24,223 nucleotides of DNA from an uncultured Shinella sp. (GCF_946479415.1 NZ_CAMLFY010000066.1:1-24223); one strand, 5' to 3'; positions 16,488-23,381 are shown, counted from the first letter of the stretch. The notes: generated by a model not told the origin, from the sequence alone. Numbers and translations are program-made.

Positions 16488-17150
16488 ATGTTGAAGAAAG
16501 TTGCGCTCGTCGCGCTCGCCGCGACCTACCTTTCCGCCTGCACGACGACGGACCCGTATACGGGCGAGCAGAAGGTTTCCAACACGGCCGGCGGTGCCGC
16601 CATCGGCGCTGGCATGGGCGCGGTCGCGGGCCTGCTGATCGGCAACAACCCCGTGCAGCGCCGCAATGCCGCGCTGATCGGCGCGGGTGTCGGAGCGCTT
16701 GCCGGTGGTGCCATCGGCAATTACATGGACAACCAGGAATCGGAGCTGCGCGCGCAGTTGCAGGGCACCGGCGTTTCGGTCAGCCGCGTCGGCGACCGCA
16801 TCGTGCTCAACATGCCCTCGAATGTCACCTTCGCAACGGACCGCGATCAGGTGATCCCGCCGTTCTATCCGACGCTCGATTCGGTGGCGCTCGTGCTGCG
16901 CAAGTTCGACAAGACGCTGATCGATGTCGACGGACATACCGATTCGGTCGGCAATGCCGGCTACAACATGGATCTCTCCAACCGCCGCGCCAATTCGGTC
17001 GCCAATTACCTCGCCTCGCGCGGTGTCGACCAGCGCCGCATGTCGGCCATGGGCTACGGCCTGGAGCGCCCGATCGCCTCCAACGCGACGGAAATGGGAC
17101 GCGCGCAGAACCGCCGCGTGGAGATTTCCATCTCGCCGCTCAAGGGGTAG
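16488..17150 (+). CDS. OmpA-family outer-membrane lipoprotein with glycine zipper
   Basis: This is a 220-residue lipoprotein. The signal peptide has a lipobox LSAC, with acylated Cys18. A glycine-zipper segment follows (about residues 33-77, repeated GGAAIGAGMGAVAGLLIGN and GAGVGALAGGAIGNYMD). The C-terminal OmpA-like domain (about 105-218) holds the peptidoglycan-binding motif VDGHTDSVGNAGYNMDLSNR and QNRRVEI. It therefore probably sits in the outer membrane and tethers it to peptidoglycan, as in the YiaD type. The start is the ATG at 16488 preceded by a GGGGAC site. It stands alone, 74 bp after the exporter gene and 49 bp before a small P-loop gene. Confidence 0.92.
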   Translation: MLKKVALVALAATYLSACTTTDPYTGEQKVSNTAGGAAIGAGMGAVAGLLIGNNPVQRRNAALIGAGVGALAGGAIGNYMDNQESELRAQLQGTGVSVSRVGDRIVLNMPSNVTFATDRDQVIPPFYPTLDSVALVLRKFDKTLIDVDGHTDSVGNAGYNMDLSNRRANSVANYLASRGVDQRRMSAMGYGLERPIASNATEMGRAQNRRVEISISPLKG

Positions 17151-17199
17151 GCCCTCAGCGCGTGACTTCGAAGTGACCGGTATCGAAAGCCGAAGTGGC

Positions 17200-17757
17200 A
17201 TGCAACTGTTGCTGATTACCGGGCCAGCCGGCGTGGGGAAGTCCACGCTGAGCTGGGAAATGAGCGCGCAACTTGCCGCGGCTGACGTCGCCCATGCCGT
17301 TGTCGAAAGCGATGAACTGGACAGGGTGTTTCCGCGCCCCAATGCCGATGATCTCGGGAAAATTCAGCCCGGCGCTGTTGACGTCAGCAGCATCAACCTG
17401 GCTGCGATCTGGTCGACATATCAAGCCCTGGGTCACACGCGCCTGATCATGTCGGGCGTCATGCTGCACCTGAATTTTGACAAGCGATGGATCCTTTCCG
17501 CCATACCCGAAGCGCGGATTACGGTCGTCCGTATGTTGGCTGCCGAGCCGACACTGCTGGCGCGGCTCGCGCAACGCGAGGTCGGTTCCGGAGCAGACGA
17601 ACAAGCACAGCGCTCGCTTCGGCAGGCAAGGCGCATGGCAGGCGAGGAAGCCGACGGCATCATCCTGCTGCCTACGGACGGCAAGACACCCGCGGAACTG
17701 GCAGGGATAATTCTTCGCAAAACCGGTTGGCTGGATATCGGCGGTCAGCAGGAATAA
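17200..17757 (+). CDS. Small P-loop NTPase/kinase-like protein
   Basis: This is a 185-residue protein with an N-terminal Walker A motif, LLITGPAGVGKST (residues 4-16), followed by a helix and AHAVVESDELDRVFP, an Asp-containing strand typical of small-molecule or nucleotide kinases such as the gluconate/shikimate kinase-like group. RLIMSGVMLH resembles a central P-loop-kinase strand. VVRMLAAEPTLLARLAQREV is the usual substrate/lid region with arginines. I cannot name a substrate. Neither the ATG at 17200 nor an in-frame GTG at 17173 has a convincing ribosome site, so the start is uncertain. Codon usage looks less GC-biased than in the neighbours. It is convergent with the haemoglobin gene. Confidence 0.72.
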   Translation: MQLLLITGPAGVGKSTLSWEMSAQLAAADVAHAVVESDELDRVFPRPNADDLGKIQPGAVDVSSINLAAIWSTYQALGHTRLIMSGVMLHLNFDKRWILSAIPEARITVVRMLAAEPTLLARLAQREVGSGADEQAQRSLRQARRMAGEEADGIILLPTDGKTPAELAGIILRKTGWLDIGGQQE

Positions 17758-17795
17758 GCCTGCCGGAACACCCGGAAAACGTGCTCGAAGTCGCG

Positions 17796-18263
17796 TCAGG
17801 CCCGCCTGAGCCGCGGGTCGTCGTCGGCCGGGTTGTAGAACAGGGAGAGCACGAGGCTCTTCGCGATCCGCTCGGCCGTCGCCATAAACCATGCCTTCGC
17901 CTCCGGCGAGGGCGCTATATCGTCGAGCGTGGCGGAAAACAGGCCGAGCCAGGTCTCAAACAGCGGCGGGTTCATACCCGCCACGCCCTGATGCGCCATG
18001 ACCGGCTTTCCCGCATAGCCGCCGTCCTTTAAGGCAACCGCTGACCAGAAGCGGTTCATCTTCTGCATATGCTCGGGCCAGCGACCGTTCAGCCGGCCGT
18101 CGAAGACCGGGCCGAGCTCCGGATGCGCCCGCACGCGGCCATAAAACGTCTCCACCAGCAGCGGAATGAAATCGGCGGTGACGCCGATTGCCTGCATTTC
18201 AGTCTCCGCGCGGGCGCGGATGGCGGCGAAGTGGGAAAGACGGTCTGGATCGGTTTCGCTCAC
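17796..18263 (-). CDS. Group III truncated haemoglobin
   Basis: This is a 155-residue haem protein of the truncated haemoglobin group III (trHbP) family, cytoplasmic, probably involved in oxygen or nitric-oxide chemistry. Evidence is the B/C-helix region LLVETFYGRVRAHPELGPVF, the WPEHMQKMNRFW motif characteristic of group III, the proximal histidine His91 in GKPVMAHQGV, and the G-helix FETWLGLFSATL. No ATG precedes the first helix. I take the GTG at 18261-18263 (reading MSETDPDRLSHF), although the upstream Shine-Dalgarno is poor; the next ATG would remove helix A. It is 71 bp downstream of the YiiX-like gene on the same strand. Confidence 0.87.
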   Translation of the reverse strand: MSETDPDRLSHFAAIRARAETEMQAIGVTADFIPLLVETFYGRVRAHPELGPVFDGRLNGRWPEHMQKMNRFWSAVALKDGGYAGKPVMAHQGVAGMNPPLFETWLGLFSATLDDIAPSPEAKAWFMATAERIAKSLVLSLFYNPADDDPRLRRA

Positions 18264-18334
18264 GGCCGGAAGATAGGAAGCTTTCAGGGCCGGTACAATC
18301 CGGCCGATCGCTGCGGGGTGAGACTGGAACCGAA

Positions 18335-19159
18335 TTAAGGCCCCTCCCGCTCCGGCGCCCATTCCAGCCGCTTGTAGTCGAAACCGTATTCCAGCGTCGG
18401 CTTGACGATCTCGAAATAGGGCGAGAGATCGAAGTCGCGCGGTGTGTAGAGCGAGTGGTGGCGGATGTGGAGGATCTCTTCGCGCGAATAGGTCGAGGTT
18501 GCCGCCGCGTGGCCGGGCGCGCGCGTCACGTCGGGCAGGATCGGGTAACGGATGCGCTCGAAGGCTTCGGCGATCAGCGTCGAGCAGATCGCCCGCGTGG
18601 GATCGCCGGAGCCGAAGGCGATCATCCGGCGGCGCCAGCGCACCGGGATCGGCGGTGTCGGCAGGAAATAGCGCAGCATGTCGGTGATGTTCTTCATGTC
18701 GTATTTCAGCCCCAGCCGCGAGACCATGAAGGAGACCAGCATGTCGCGATCCTCGGGCGTCAGGCCGACAGGCCGGCAGATGCGCGTATTGTAGGTGCGG
18801 TATTTGTTGAGCGGCACGGCCACGCAGCCCTCGCCGATATTGACCTCGATCAGCTGCGGCCGCTCCGTCGCACGCAACGCGGCCTGGTCGAGCGTCAGCG
18901 GCACCTGGTCGCCGACGAAGAGGGCGGCATGCGACCAGGTCGATTGCGTCAGATATTTGATCGCCGCCGAGACCTTCTGATTGCCCTCGACCAGCAGGAT
19001 ATCGCCGGGCCTCAGCGTGCGCGCCAGCGTCTCGGGATCGGAGGGCGTGTAGGGCTCGTAGCCGGAGGTCTGGCTTTGCAGCCGGTCGGCGAGTTTTCGG
19101 CCGAGACGGTCCATCAGCGTGTCGCGGCTTGCGGAAAGCGGCTTCAGTGCGGCGGTCAC
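18335..19159 (-). CDS. YiiX/YebB-like permuted papain-fold (NlpC/P60-type) hydrolase
   Basis: This 274-residue protein belongs to the lipo-NlpC/YiiX family of circularly permuted papain-like amidases. In that order appear LRPGDILLVEG (residues 49-59), the histidine His77 in TWSHAALFVG, an acidic residue in IEVNIGEG (Glu105), and the cysteine nucleophile Cys192 in RAICSTLIAEAF. Substrates in this family include peptidoglycan-type amides or acyl groups; which applies here is unknown. No signal peptide is evident. The start is taken as GTG at 19157-19159, with AAGGGAT upstream on the minus strand. The first in-frame ATG is 15 codons later. It is divergent from mbfA, with 119 bp between. Confidence 0.83.
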   Translation of the reverse strand: MTAALKPLSASRDTLMDRLGRKLADRLQSQTSGYEPYTPSDPETLARTLRPGDILLVEGNQKVSAAIKYLTQSTWSHAALFVGDQVPLTLDQAALRATERPQLIEVNIGEGCVAVPLNKYRTYNTRICRPVGLTPEDRDMLVSFMVSRLGLKYDMKNITDMLRYFLPTPPIPVRWRRRMIAFGSGDPTRAICSTLIAEAFERIRYPILPDVTRAPGHAAATSTYSREEILHIRHHSLYTPRDFDLSPYFEIVKPTLEYGFDYKRLEWAPEREGP

Positions 19160-19221
19160 GTCCCATCCCTTGCAGTCTTTGCGATGGTCACTCTAACGCT
19201 ACATGCGGCCTCCTGTCGAGG

Positions 19222-19264
19222 TTGACCAAATCCCATTGGTTCCTATATTTAGAATTATTCTAAA
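19222..19264 (+). promoter_or_regulatory. mbfA promoter with Irr/ICE-type box
   Basis: A perfect 7-3-7 palindrome, TTTAGAATTATTCTAAA (19248-19264), matches the iron-control element bound by the haem-sensing regulator Irr in Rhizobiales. It overlaps a promoter made of TTGACC (19222-19227), a 16-bp gap and TATATT (19244-19249), and ends 14 bp before the mbfA ATG. The box spans the -10 and expected start site, so Irr should repress under iron limitation. That fits known mbfA regulation in Bradyrhizobium and Agrobacterium. Confidence 0.9.
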
Positions 19265-19278
19265 CTGGATGCTCGACG

Positions 19279-20262
19279 ATGTTCTCCCGCCTTCTCCGCC
19301 CCGGCAAACGCAGCCTTGAATCCTTGAGCGAGCAGGAAATCCTGGCACTCGCCATCACCTCCGAAGAGGACGACGGGCGGATCTATCTCGCCTATGCGGA
19401 TGCGCTGAGCGATGCCTATCCGAATTCCGCCCGCGTCTTCGAGGAAATGGCGGCGGAGGAGAGCCACCACCGCCAGATGCTGATCGACCGGCATATTGCC
19501 CGTTTCGGCGACCGCATTCCGCTGGTCCGGCGCGAATATGTGCGGGATTTTCCCGAGCGCAAGCCGGACTGGCTGATCGGCAATATGCCGCTCGAGAGTA
19601 TTCGGGCACAGGCGGAGGCCATGGAGGAGGCGGCGCACCGCTTCTACCTGACGGCGGCGGCACGCACGCAGGACGCGGCAACGCGCAAGCTGCTGGGGGA
19701 CTTGGCGCTGGCGGAGAAATCGCACGAATCACTCGCTCGGCGGCTCGGCGAGGAGCACACGCCATCAGACGTGAAAGAGGAGGAGGACCAGACGGCGCGG
19801 CGGCAATTCGTGCTGACCTATGTGCAGCCCGGCCTTGCCGGCCTGATGGACGGCTCCGTCTCGACGCTGGCGCCGATCTTCGCCGCCGCCTTCGCCACGC
19901 AGGATACCTGGCAGACCTTCCTCGTCGGCCTGTCGGCCTCGGTCGGTGCCGGCATCTCGATGGGCTTCACGGAAGCCGCCCATGACGACGGAAAACTGTC
20001 GGGGCGCGGCTCGCCGGTCAAGCGCGGTCTGGCCTCCGGCATCATGACGGCGCTCGGCGGCCTTGGCCACGCGCTGCCCTATCTCATTCCAAATTTCATG
20101 CTGGCGACGACCATTGCCGTCTTCGTCGTGTTCGTGGAGCTGTGGGCCATCGCCTTCATCCAGAACCGCTACATGGAGACGCCGTTCTGGCGGGCCGCCA
20201 TGCAGGTCGTGCTGGGCGGCAGCCTCGTTCTGGCGGCCGGCGTGCTCATCGGCAATGCGTGA
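19279..20262 (+). CDS. mbfA: Membrane-bound ferritin-like iron exporter MbfA
   Basis: This is a 327-residue fusion of an N-terminal ferritin-like/rubrerythrin domain (residues ~15-155) and a C-terminal VIT1/CCC1-type membrane domain (~175-327, about five hydrophobic segments). Di-iron ligand motifs are visible: EEMAAEESHHRQ (E61-x-x-H64), EAMEEAAH and LAEKSHESL (E146-x-x-H149). The membrane part starts VLTYVQPGLAGLMDGSVSTL and contains GISMGFTEAAHDDG. In Agrobacterium and Bradyrhizobium MbfA exports iron from the cytoplasm and protects against iron and peroxide stress. The start is the ATG at 19279; the ribosome site is weak. It is preceded by an Irr-type box. A 34-residue gene converges on it, with stop codons abutting at 20262/20263. 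Confidence 0.95.
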   Translation: MFSRLLRPGKRSLESLSEQEILALAITSEEDDGRIYLAYADALSDAYPNSARVFEEMAAEESHHRQMLIDRHIARFGDRIPLVRREYVRDFPERKPDWLIGNMPLESIRAQAEAMEEAAHRFYLTAAARTQDAATRKLLGDLALAEKSHESLARRLGEEHTPSDVKEEEDQTARRQFVLTYVQPGLAGLMDGSVSTLAPIFAAAFATQDTWQTFLVGLSASVGAGISMGFTEAAHDDGKLSGRGSPVKRGLASGIMTALGGLGHALPYLIPNFMLATTIAVFVVFVELWAIAFIQNRYMETPFWRAAMQVVLGGSLVLAAGVLIGNA

Positions 20263-20367
20263 TCACTGCCCGGCGGGGCGGTTCATGTCGCGCACGACCC
20301 AGCGGAAAAAGAAAAAGATGCCGGCGCCCATGGCGATCACTGGCAGGAGATTGGCAATAGCTTCCAT
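20263..20367 (-). CDS. 34-residue single-pass membrane protein
   Basis: This is a short open frame of 34 residues starting at the ATG 20365-20367, with a GAGG ribosome site 6 bp upstream on the minus strand. The protein begins MEAIANLLPVIAMGAGIFFF and ends in the polar tail RWVVRDMNRPAGQ. It is one hydrophobic helix followed by a basic cytoplasmic-type end, as in many real small membrane proteins. Its stop lies directly beside the mbfA stop. An 11-base homopolymer C tract (20382-20392, G on the coding strand) lies in its leader, 14 bp before the start. It is unnamed and the function is unknown. The hydrophobic pattern, ribosome site and exact fit into the gap argue that it is real. Confidence 0.68.
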   Translation of the reverse strand: MEAIANLLPVIAMGAGIFFFFRWVVRDMNRPAGQ

Positions 20368-20381
20368 TTCGACCTCGTTGT

Positions 20382-20392
20382 CCCCCCCCCCC
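20382..20392. repeat. Homopolymeric C11 tract
   Basis: Eleven consecutive C (G on the minus strand) lie in the leader of the 34-residue membrane protein gene, just upstream of its ribosome site. Tracts of this length are prone to slipped-strand change and to sequencing error, so the exact count should be treated as uncertain. Confidence 0.8.
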
Positions 20393-20490
20393 TTTCGGAG
20401 AGGCATTAAGGTTTTGCTAACCAATGCGCAATGCATATACCAGCGACGGTCCGTTCACAAATTGCGACCGTCCCTCACGAGAGTCATGAC

Positions 20491-20957
20491 TTCCACCTGA
20501 GGTGGAGATTTGAAGCGCTACGCTTTAACCGCTAGAAGCGGCTTTGCTATGTGTTGGTAGCTACGGTTAAAGAGGTCGGCAGAGTCAGAAGCCTTATCGA
20601 CCTTTTCCTGATTACGGATATAGCGTCTGACGACCTGCTCCTCATAGCCAGACGTGGACAGGAAATATCCTCGCGCCCAGAAGTGATATCCCTGCAGCAC
20701 CGCTTGCACGCATATTTGTTGGCCACGTAAAGGGCAGTCTTGCCCTTTAAAAAGCCGACGATATGCGACACAGAATATTTCGGCGGGATTGATATCAGCT
20801 TATGCACACGGCCGGGCATCAAGTGCACGTCGCGTGTGATTGTGAGCGTTCTTCCATAAAACCTCTGTTCTATGTGTGGGCCAGCCCAACGGTCCAAACC
20901 CGGAGGTCTCTCCATCAATATGTAGAACGCGTCCAGTCCTCCATCGGACGTGGAGGC
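20491..20957 (-). mobile_element. IS200/IS605-type element, degenerate
   Basis: Terminal hairpins bound a decayed TnpA gene. On the right, CCTCCA/TGGAGG (20938-20943 with 20951-20956) encloses a 7-nt loop. On the left, CCACC/GGTGG (20493-20497 with 20501-20505) encloses TGA. Subterminal hairpins in place of terminal inverted repeats are the hallmark of IS200/IS605 elements. At about 470 bp it is shorter than an intact IS200 (about 600-700 bp), so internal sequence is lost. No accessory tnpB is visible. Confidence 0.75.
20518..20918 (-). pseudogene. IS200-type transposase TnpA remnant (frameshifted, HUH mutated)
   Basis: Two minus-strand frames together resemble IS200 TnpA. The first (20918 to about 20710) includes HLMPGRVHKLISIPPKYSVS followed by HIVGFLKGKTALYVANKY. 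The second (about 20709 to 20518) includes YHFWARGYFLSTSGYEEQ followed by VVRRYIRNQEKVD. In intact transposases the first block reads MPDHVHML. Here Asp and the first metal-binding His are replaced (GRVHK), which destroys the HUH motif. A frameshift lies near 20710, and the N-terminal part is unrecognisable. The RRYIRNQ block with the catalytic Tyr remains. The gene is certainly inactive. Confidence 0.85.
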
Positions 20958-20978
20958 TTACACACTTCATAACAAAAA

Positions 20979-21000
20979 GGCCGCGGATCGCTCCGCGGCC
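20979..21000 (-). terminator. Intrinsic terminator of the transglutaminase-like protease gene
   Basis: A 9-bp stem GGCCGCGGA/TCCGCGGCC (20979-20987 with 20992-21000) with a TCGC loop is followed on the minus strand by TTTTTGTT. It lies 29 bp beyond the stop of the minus-strand protease gene at 21030, a textbook Rho-independent terminator for it. Only TTTCGG follows on the plus strand. Confidence 0.9.
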
Positions 21001-21029
21001 TTTCGGCAGCCCCCCGCCGGAAAAAATGT

Positions 21030-21647
21030 TTACTGGCCGACCGACGATACCATGACGGCATCGCCGTTTTCGATGGAGACCCAGCGACCGGCATGGAACG
21101 AGGCCTGGCGCTTCAGGAAGCGGTAAGGCGTCGTCGTCCAGAGTTTTACCTCATTGTTGAGGTTGTCGAGAATGAAATCACCCTGCGTAGTGCGCAGCGT
21201 CAGCACGGCATGGCCCTCACCGTCAGGCTTGCGCACGACCGTGATCAGCAGGTCGCCGACGGCAAAGCCCTTTTCCATCAGCTTCTTGCGCTTCAGGAGA
21301 ACGAAGTCCTCGCAGTCGCCGGCGCCATCGGGATAGGACCAGTATTCGTCGCGGCCGTGCAGTTCCTTGTCCGTCATCGGCGTGATGTCGCGGTTGACGC
21401 TGGCATTGATCTGGCGAACGACGGACCAGCCGAATTCCGTGACCTTGGCGGGCGCCTGGTTGCGCACGCCGGCCTGGCATTCGGATTTGTTGGTCTGGCA
21501 GAATTCGTAATGGCCGATCGGCTGCGAGGTCACGCTGCCTGTCTTCATGGACAGAGCAGAAGCGGGCGCCGTGAAAGCCGAGGAAGAAGAAATGAGCAGA
21601 GCAAAAAACGCCGCCGCCCCAGCCTTCGCACCAATCATTCGTGCCAT
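21030..21647 (-). CDS. Transglutaminase-like cysteine proteinase (BTLCP family), secreted
   Basis: This is a 205-residue protein of the bacterial transglutaminase-like cysteine proteinase family. A signal peptide (GAAAFFALLISSSSAFTAPASA, hydrophobic core residues ~10-28, likely cleavage after Ala31) points to export to the periplasm. The catalytic triad is visible: Cys112 in GAGDCEDFVLLKR, His146 in GEGHAVLTL and Asp161 in FILDNLNNEV. Relatives include LapG-type proteases, but no LapD or adhesin gene is nearby and the substrate is unknown. I chose the ATG at 21645-21647 (MARMIGAKAG) with GGGGAC upstream; a second ATG at 21638 is also possible. A CtrA-type box lies 18 bp upstream, and an intrinsic terminator follows. 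Confidence 0.9.
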   Translation of the reverse strand: MARMIGAKAGAAAFFALLISSSSAFTAPASALSMKTGSVTSQPIGHYEFCQTNKSECQAGVRNQAPAKVTEFGWSVVRQINASVNRDITPMTDKELHGRDEYWSYPDGAGDCEDFVLLKRKKLMEKGFAVGDLLITVVRKPDGEGHAVLTLRTTQGDFILDNLNNEVKLWTTTPYRFLKRQASFHAGRWVSIENGDAVMVSSVGQ

Positions 21648-21662
21648 GTAACGTCCCCTAAT

Positions 21663-21681
21663 CGTTAACAAAGAGTTAACG
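21663..21681. promoter_or_regulatory. CtrA-type binding site upstream of the BTLCP gene
   Basis: CGTTAACAAAGAGTTAACG contains TTAA-N7-TTAA (21665-21668 and 21676-21679), each followed by C. That is the full consensus for the cell-cycle regulator CtrA, and the site is also a perfect 7-5-7 inverted repeat. It starts 16 bp upstream of the BTLCP start codon. CtrA would bind over or near the promoter, activating or repressing. Confidence 0.8.
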
Positions 21682-21763
21682 GTGCAGGGGGCGTTTCGTC
21701 AATCATCAGAATTGGCGATGCCGGAATATGGTTAAGATGTGATCGGCGCGCCACGCTCCCCCG

Positions 21764-22579
21764 TTACGGGAGATGCGCAAACCCCTCCGCCGCCTCGAGG
21801 ATTTTTGCGATATCCTGCGGCCGCGACAGGCGGTGGTCGCCGTCGCGGATCATGGTCAGAACCACGTCGTCGCCGGACAGATGCTCCATCAGCCGCACCG
21901 CATGGGCATAGGGCACATCGGGGTCGGCCATGCCCTGCAGGATATGCACCGGGCAGCCGGTTTCGATGACGCCTGTCAGCACGCGGTTTTTCCGCCCGTC
22001 CTCGATCAGCTTCAATGTATAGATGTTCGGATCGGGGCCGTAGGGCGTCGGCTCCTCGAACTGGCCGCGTTCGGCCAACGCGGTGCGCTCGGCTTCCGTC
22101 AGGTTCGGCTCGATGAGCTCCGAGGTGAAATCCGGCGCCGGCGCGATCAGCACGAGGCCGGCAATCGCGACATCCTTGCGCTTGGCAAGCTCGGCGACGG
22201 CGCGCAGCGCAATCCAGCCGCCCATGGACGAGCCGACCAGCACGACGCGACGGGTGCCGAGTGTTTTTACGGCATGCTCTATGACGGCAAGCGCCTCCTC
22301 CAGCCAGCGCGAGATCGTGCCGTCGACGAAGGCGCCCCCCGAAACGCCGTGGCCGGAATAGTCGAAGCGGATCGCGGCCGTGCCGATCCGTTCGGCAAGG
22401 GCGGCGAGCTCCACGGCCTTGGTGCCGCTCATGTCCGAACGGTAGCCGCCGAGCCAGACGAGATGGGCAAGCGTGTTGCCGCTAGTGGCCGGCTGGAGTG
22501 CCATGGCGATGTCCCGCGCTGCATCGCCCATGCCGACCGTGATGAAATCCGCACCCGCCCCGTTGCCGTTTGCCGCCAT
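21764..22579 (-). CDS. Alpha/beta hydrolase, ABHD10-like
   Basis: This is a 271-residue serine hydrolase. The sequence resembles mitochondrial ABHD10 (acyl-protein thioesterase and acyl-glucuronide esterase) block by block: WLGGYRSDMSGTKAVEL, IRFDYSGHGVSGG, VLVGSSMGGW with nucleophile Ser118, ILQGMADPDVP with the acid Asp219 or Asp221, and DGDHRLS with His249. The natural substrate in bacteria is unknown; a thioesterase or esterase is likely. I chose the ATG at 22577-22579 because GGAGATAGG precedes it; the frame stays open upstream without meaning. There is no signal peptide, so it is cytoplasmic. It is divergent from infC. Confidence 0.9.
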   Translation of the reverse strand: MAANGNGAGADFITVGMGDAARDIAMALQPATSGNTLAHLVWLGGYRSDMSGTKAVELAALAERIGTAAIRFDYSGHGVSGGAFVDGTISRWLEEALAVIEHAVKTLGTRRVVLVGSSMGGWIALRAVAELAKRKDVAIAGLVLIAPAPDFTSELIEPNLTEAERTALAERGQFEEPTPYGPDPNIYTLKLIEDGRKNRVLTGVIETGCPVHILQGMADPDVPYAHAVRLMEHLSGDDVVLTMIRDGDHRLSRPQDIAKILEAAEGFAHLP

Positions 22580-22801
22580 CGTTCCTATCTCCTGTCTGTG
22601 CGCCGACCCCATGCAAAAGCGCGTTTTTGCCGGTCTTTGGTCCCGAGCTAGACCAGATTCGCACGCGCAAGGACAGGTGGTGATTTTTTCCGCGCGGCGT
22701 GCTATTGACTTCACAAGCGCGATCAACACATTGCCGAAAACGCCGTCTATCCGGCAAAACGGCCTGGTCGCCGCACAGATTCATATCGTTCGAAACAGTT
22801 C

Positions 22802-22819
22802 GAGGAGAACACGACCATT
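22802..22819 (+). promoter_or_regulatory. infC ribosome site and AUU start codon
   Basis: GAGGAG (22802-22807) lies nine bases before ATT (22817-22819), the only in-frame codon that gives a full-length IF3. Discrimination against AUU by IF3 itself is the basis of infC autoregulation in E. coli, and the same is inferred here. Upstream, TTGACT (22705-22710) could be the -35, but I see no convincing -10. Confidence 0.88.
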
Positions 22820-23353
22820 CGCAGACCCTTTAAAGCGGAAGCCCCCGTCAAAGACGGCCCGCGTTCCAACCGGGAAATCCGTATTCCCCGCGTCCAGCTC
22901 ATCGATGCCGAAGGCACCAACCACGGCACCGTTCCCACCGATCAGGCGCTCCGCATGGCGGAAGAAGCCGGCCTCGATCTCGTGGAGATTTCGCCGAACT
23001 CCGAACCGCCCGTCTGCAAGATCCTTGACCTCGGCAAGCTGAAATATTCCAACCAGAAGAAAGCAGCCGAAGCGCGCAAGAAGCAGAAGATCGTCGAGAT
23101 CAAAGAAATCAAGATGCGCCCGAACATCGACACGCACGATTACGACGTGAAGATGAAGGCGATGAACCGCTTCTTCGAAGAAGGCGACAAGGTGAAGGTG
23201 ACGCTGAAGTTCCGCGGCCGCGAAATGGCCCACCAGGAACTCGGCATGAAGCTTCTGCTGCAGGTCAAGGAAGACACGCTGACCATCGCCAAGGTCGAAG
23301 CCGAGCCGAAGCTCGAGGGACGCCAGATGATGATGGTGCTCGCGCCGCGGTGA
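22817..23353 (+). CDS. infC: Translation initiation factor IF-3
   Basis: This 178-residue IF3 binds the 30S subunit, blocks premature 50S joining and proofreads start codons. The sequence after the start reads [20 protein letters not shown]. The N-domain contains the family block [20 protein letters not shown], then [20 protein letters not shown] and [20 protein letters not shown]. The C-domain has [18 protein letters not shown] and [18 protein letters not shown]. The length equals other rhizobial IF3 proteins only if translation begins at the ATT codon at 22817; the first in-frame ATG (22955) would remove 46 residues, most of the N-domain. A terminator follows at 23382-23403, before rpmI. 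Confidence 0.95.
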   Translation: MRRPFKAEAPVKDGPRSNREIRIPRVQLIDAEGTNHGTVPTDQALRMAEEAGLDLVEISPNSEPPVCKILDLGKLKYSNQKKAAEARKKQKIVEIKEIKMRPNIDTHDYDVKMKAMNRFFEEGDKVKVTLKFRGREMAHQELGMKLLLQVKEDTLTIAKVEAEPKLEGRQMMMVLAPR

Positions 23354-23381
23354 GCCCATCGGTCCCCGGACCGCACGGATC

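Noticed and set aside
17796..19166. A 456-codon minus-strand frame running from the YiiX region into the haemoglobin gene as a possible fusion
   Set aside because: Only the last 155 codons are haemoglobin. The upstream part is an out-of-frame reading of the YiiX-like gene, which has its own clear motifs in another frame.
20394..20430. TTAG-N7-TTAA on the minus strand upstream of the 34-residue gene as a CtrA site
   Set aside because: One half site deviates from TTAA, and the overlapping GCATT/AATGC dyad makes the match easy to obtain by chance.
22613..22630. Near-palindrome GCAAAAGCGCGTTTTTGC upstream of the ABHD10-like gene
   Set aside because: It is imperfect, single copy, and not placed like a promoter or terminator; chance cannot be excluded.
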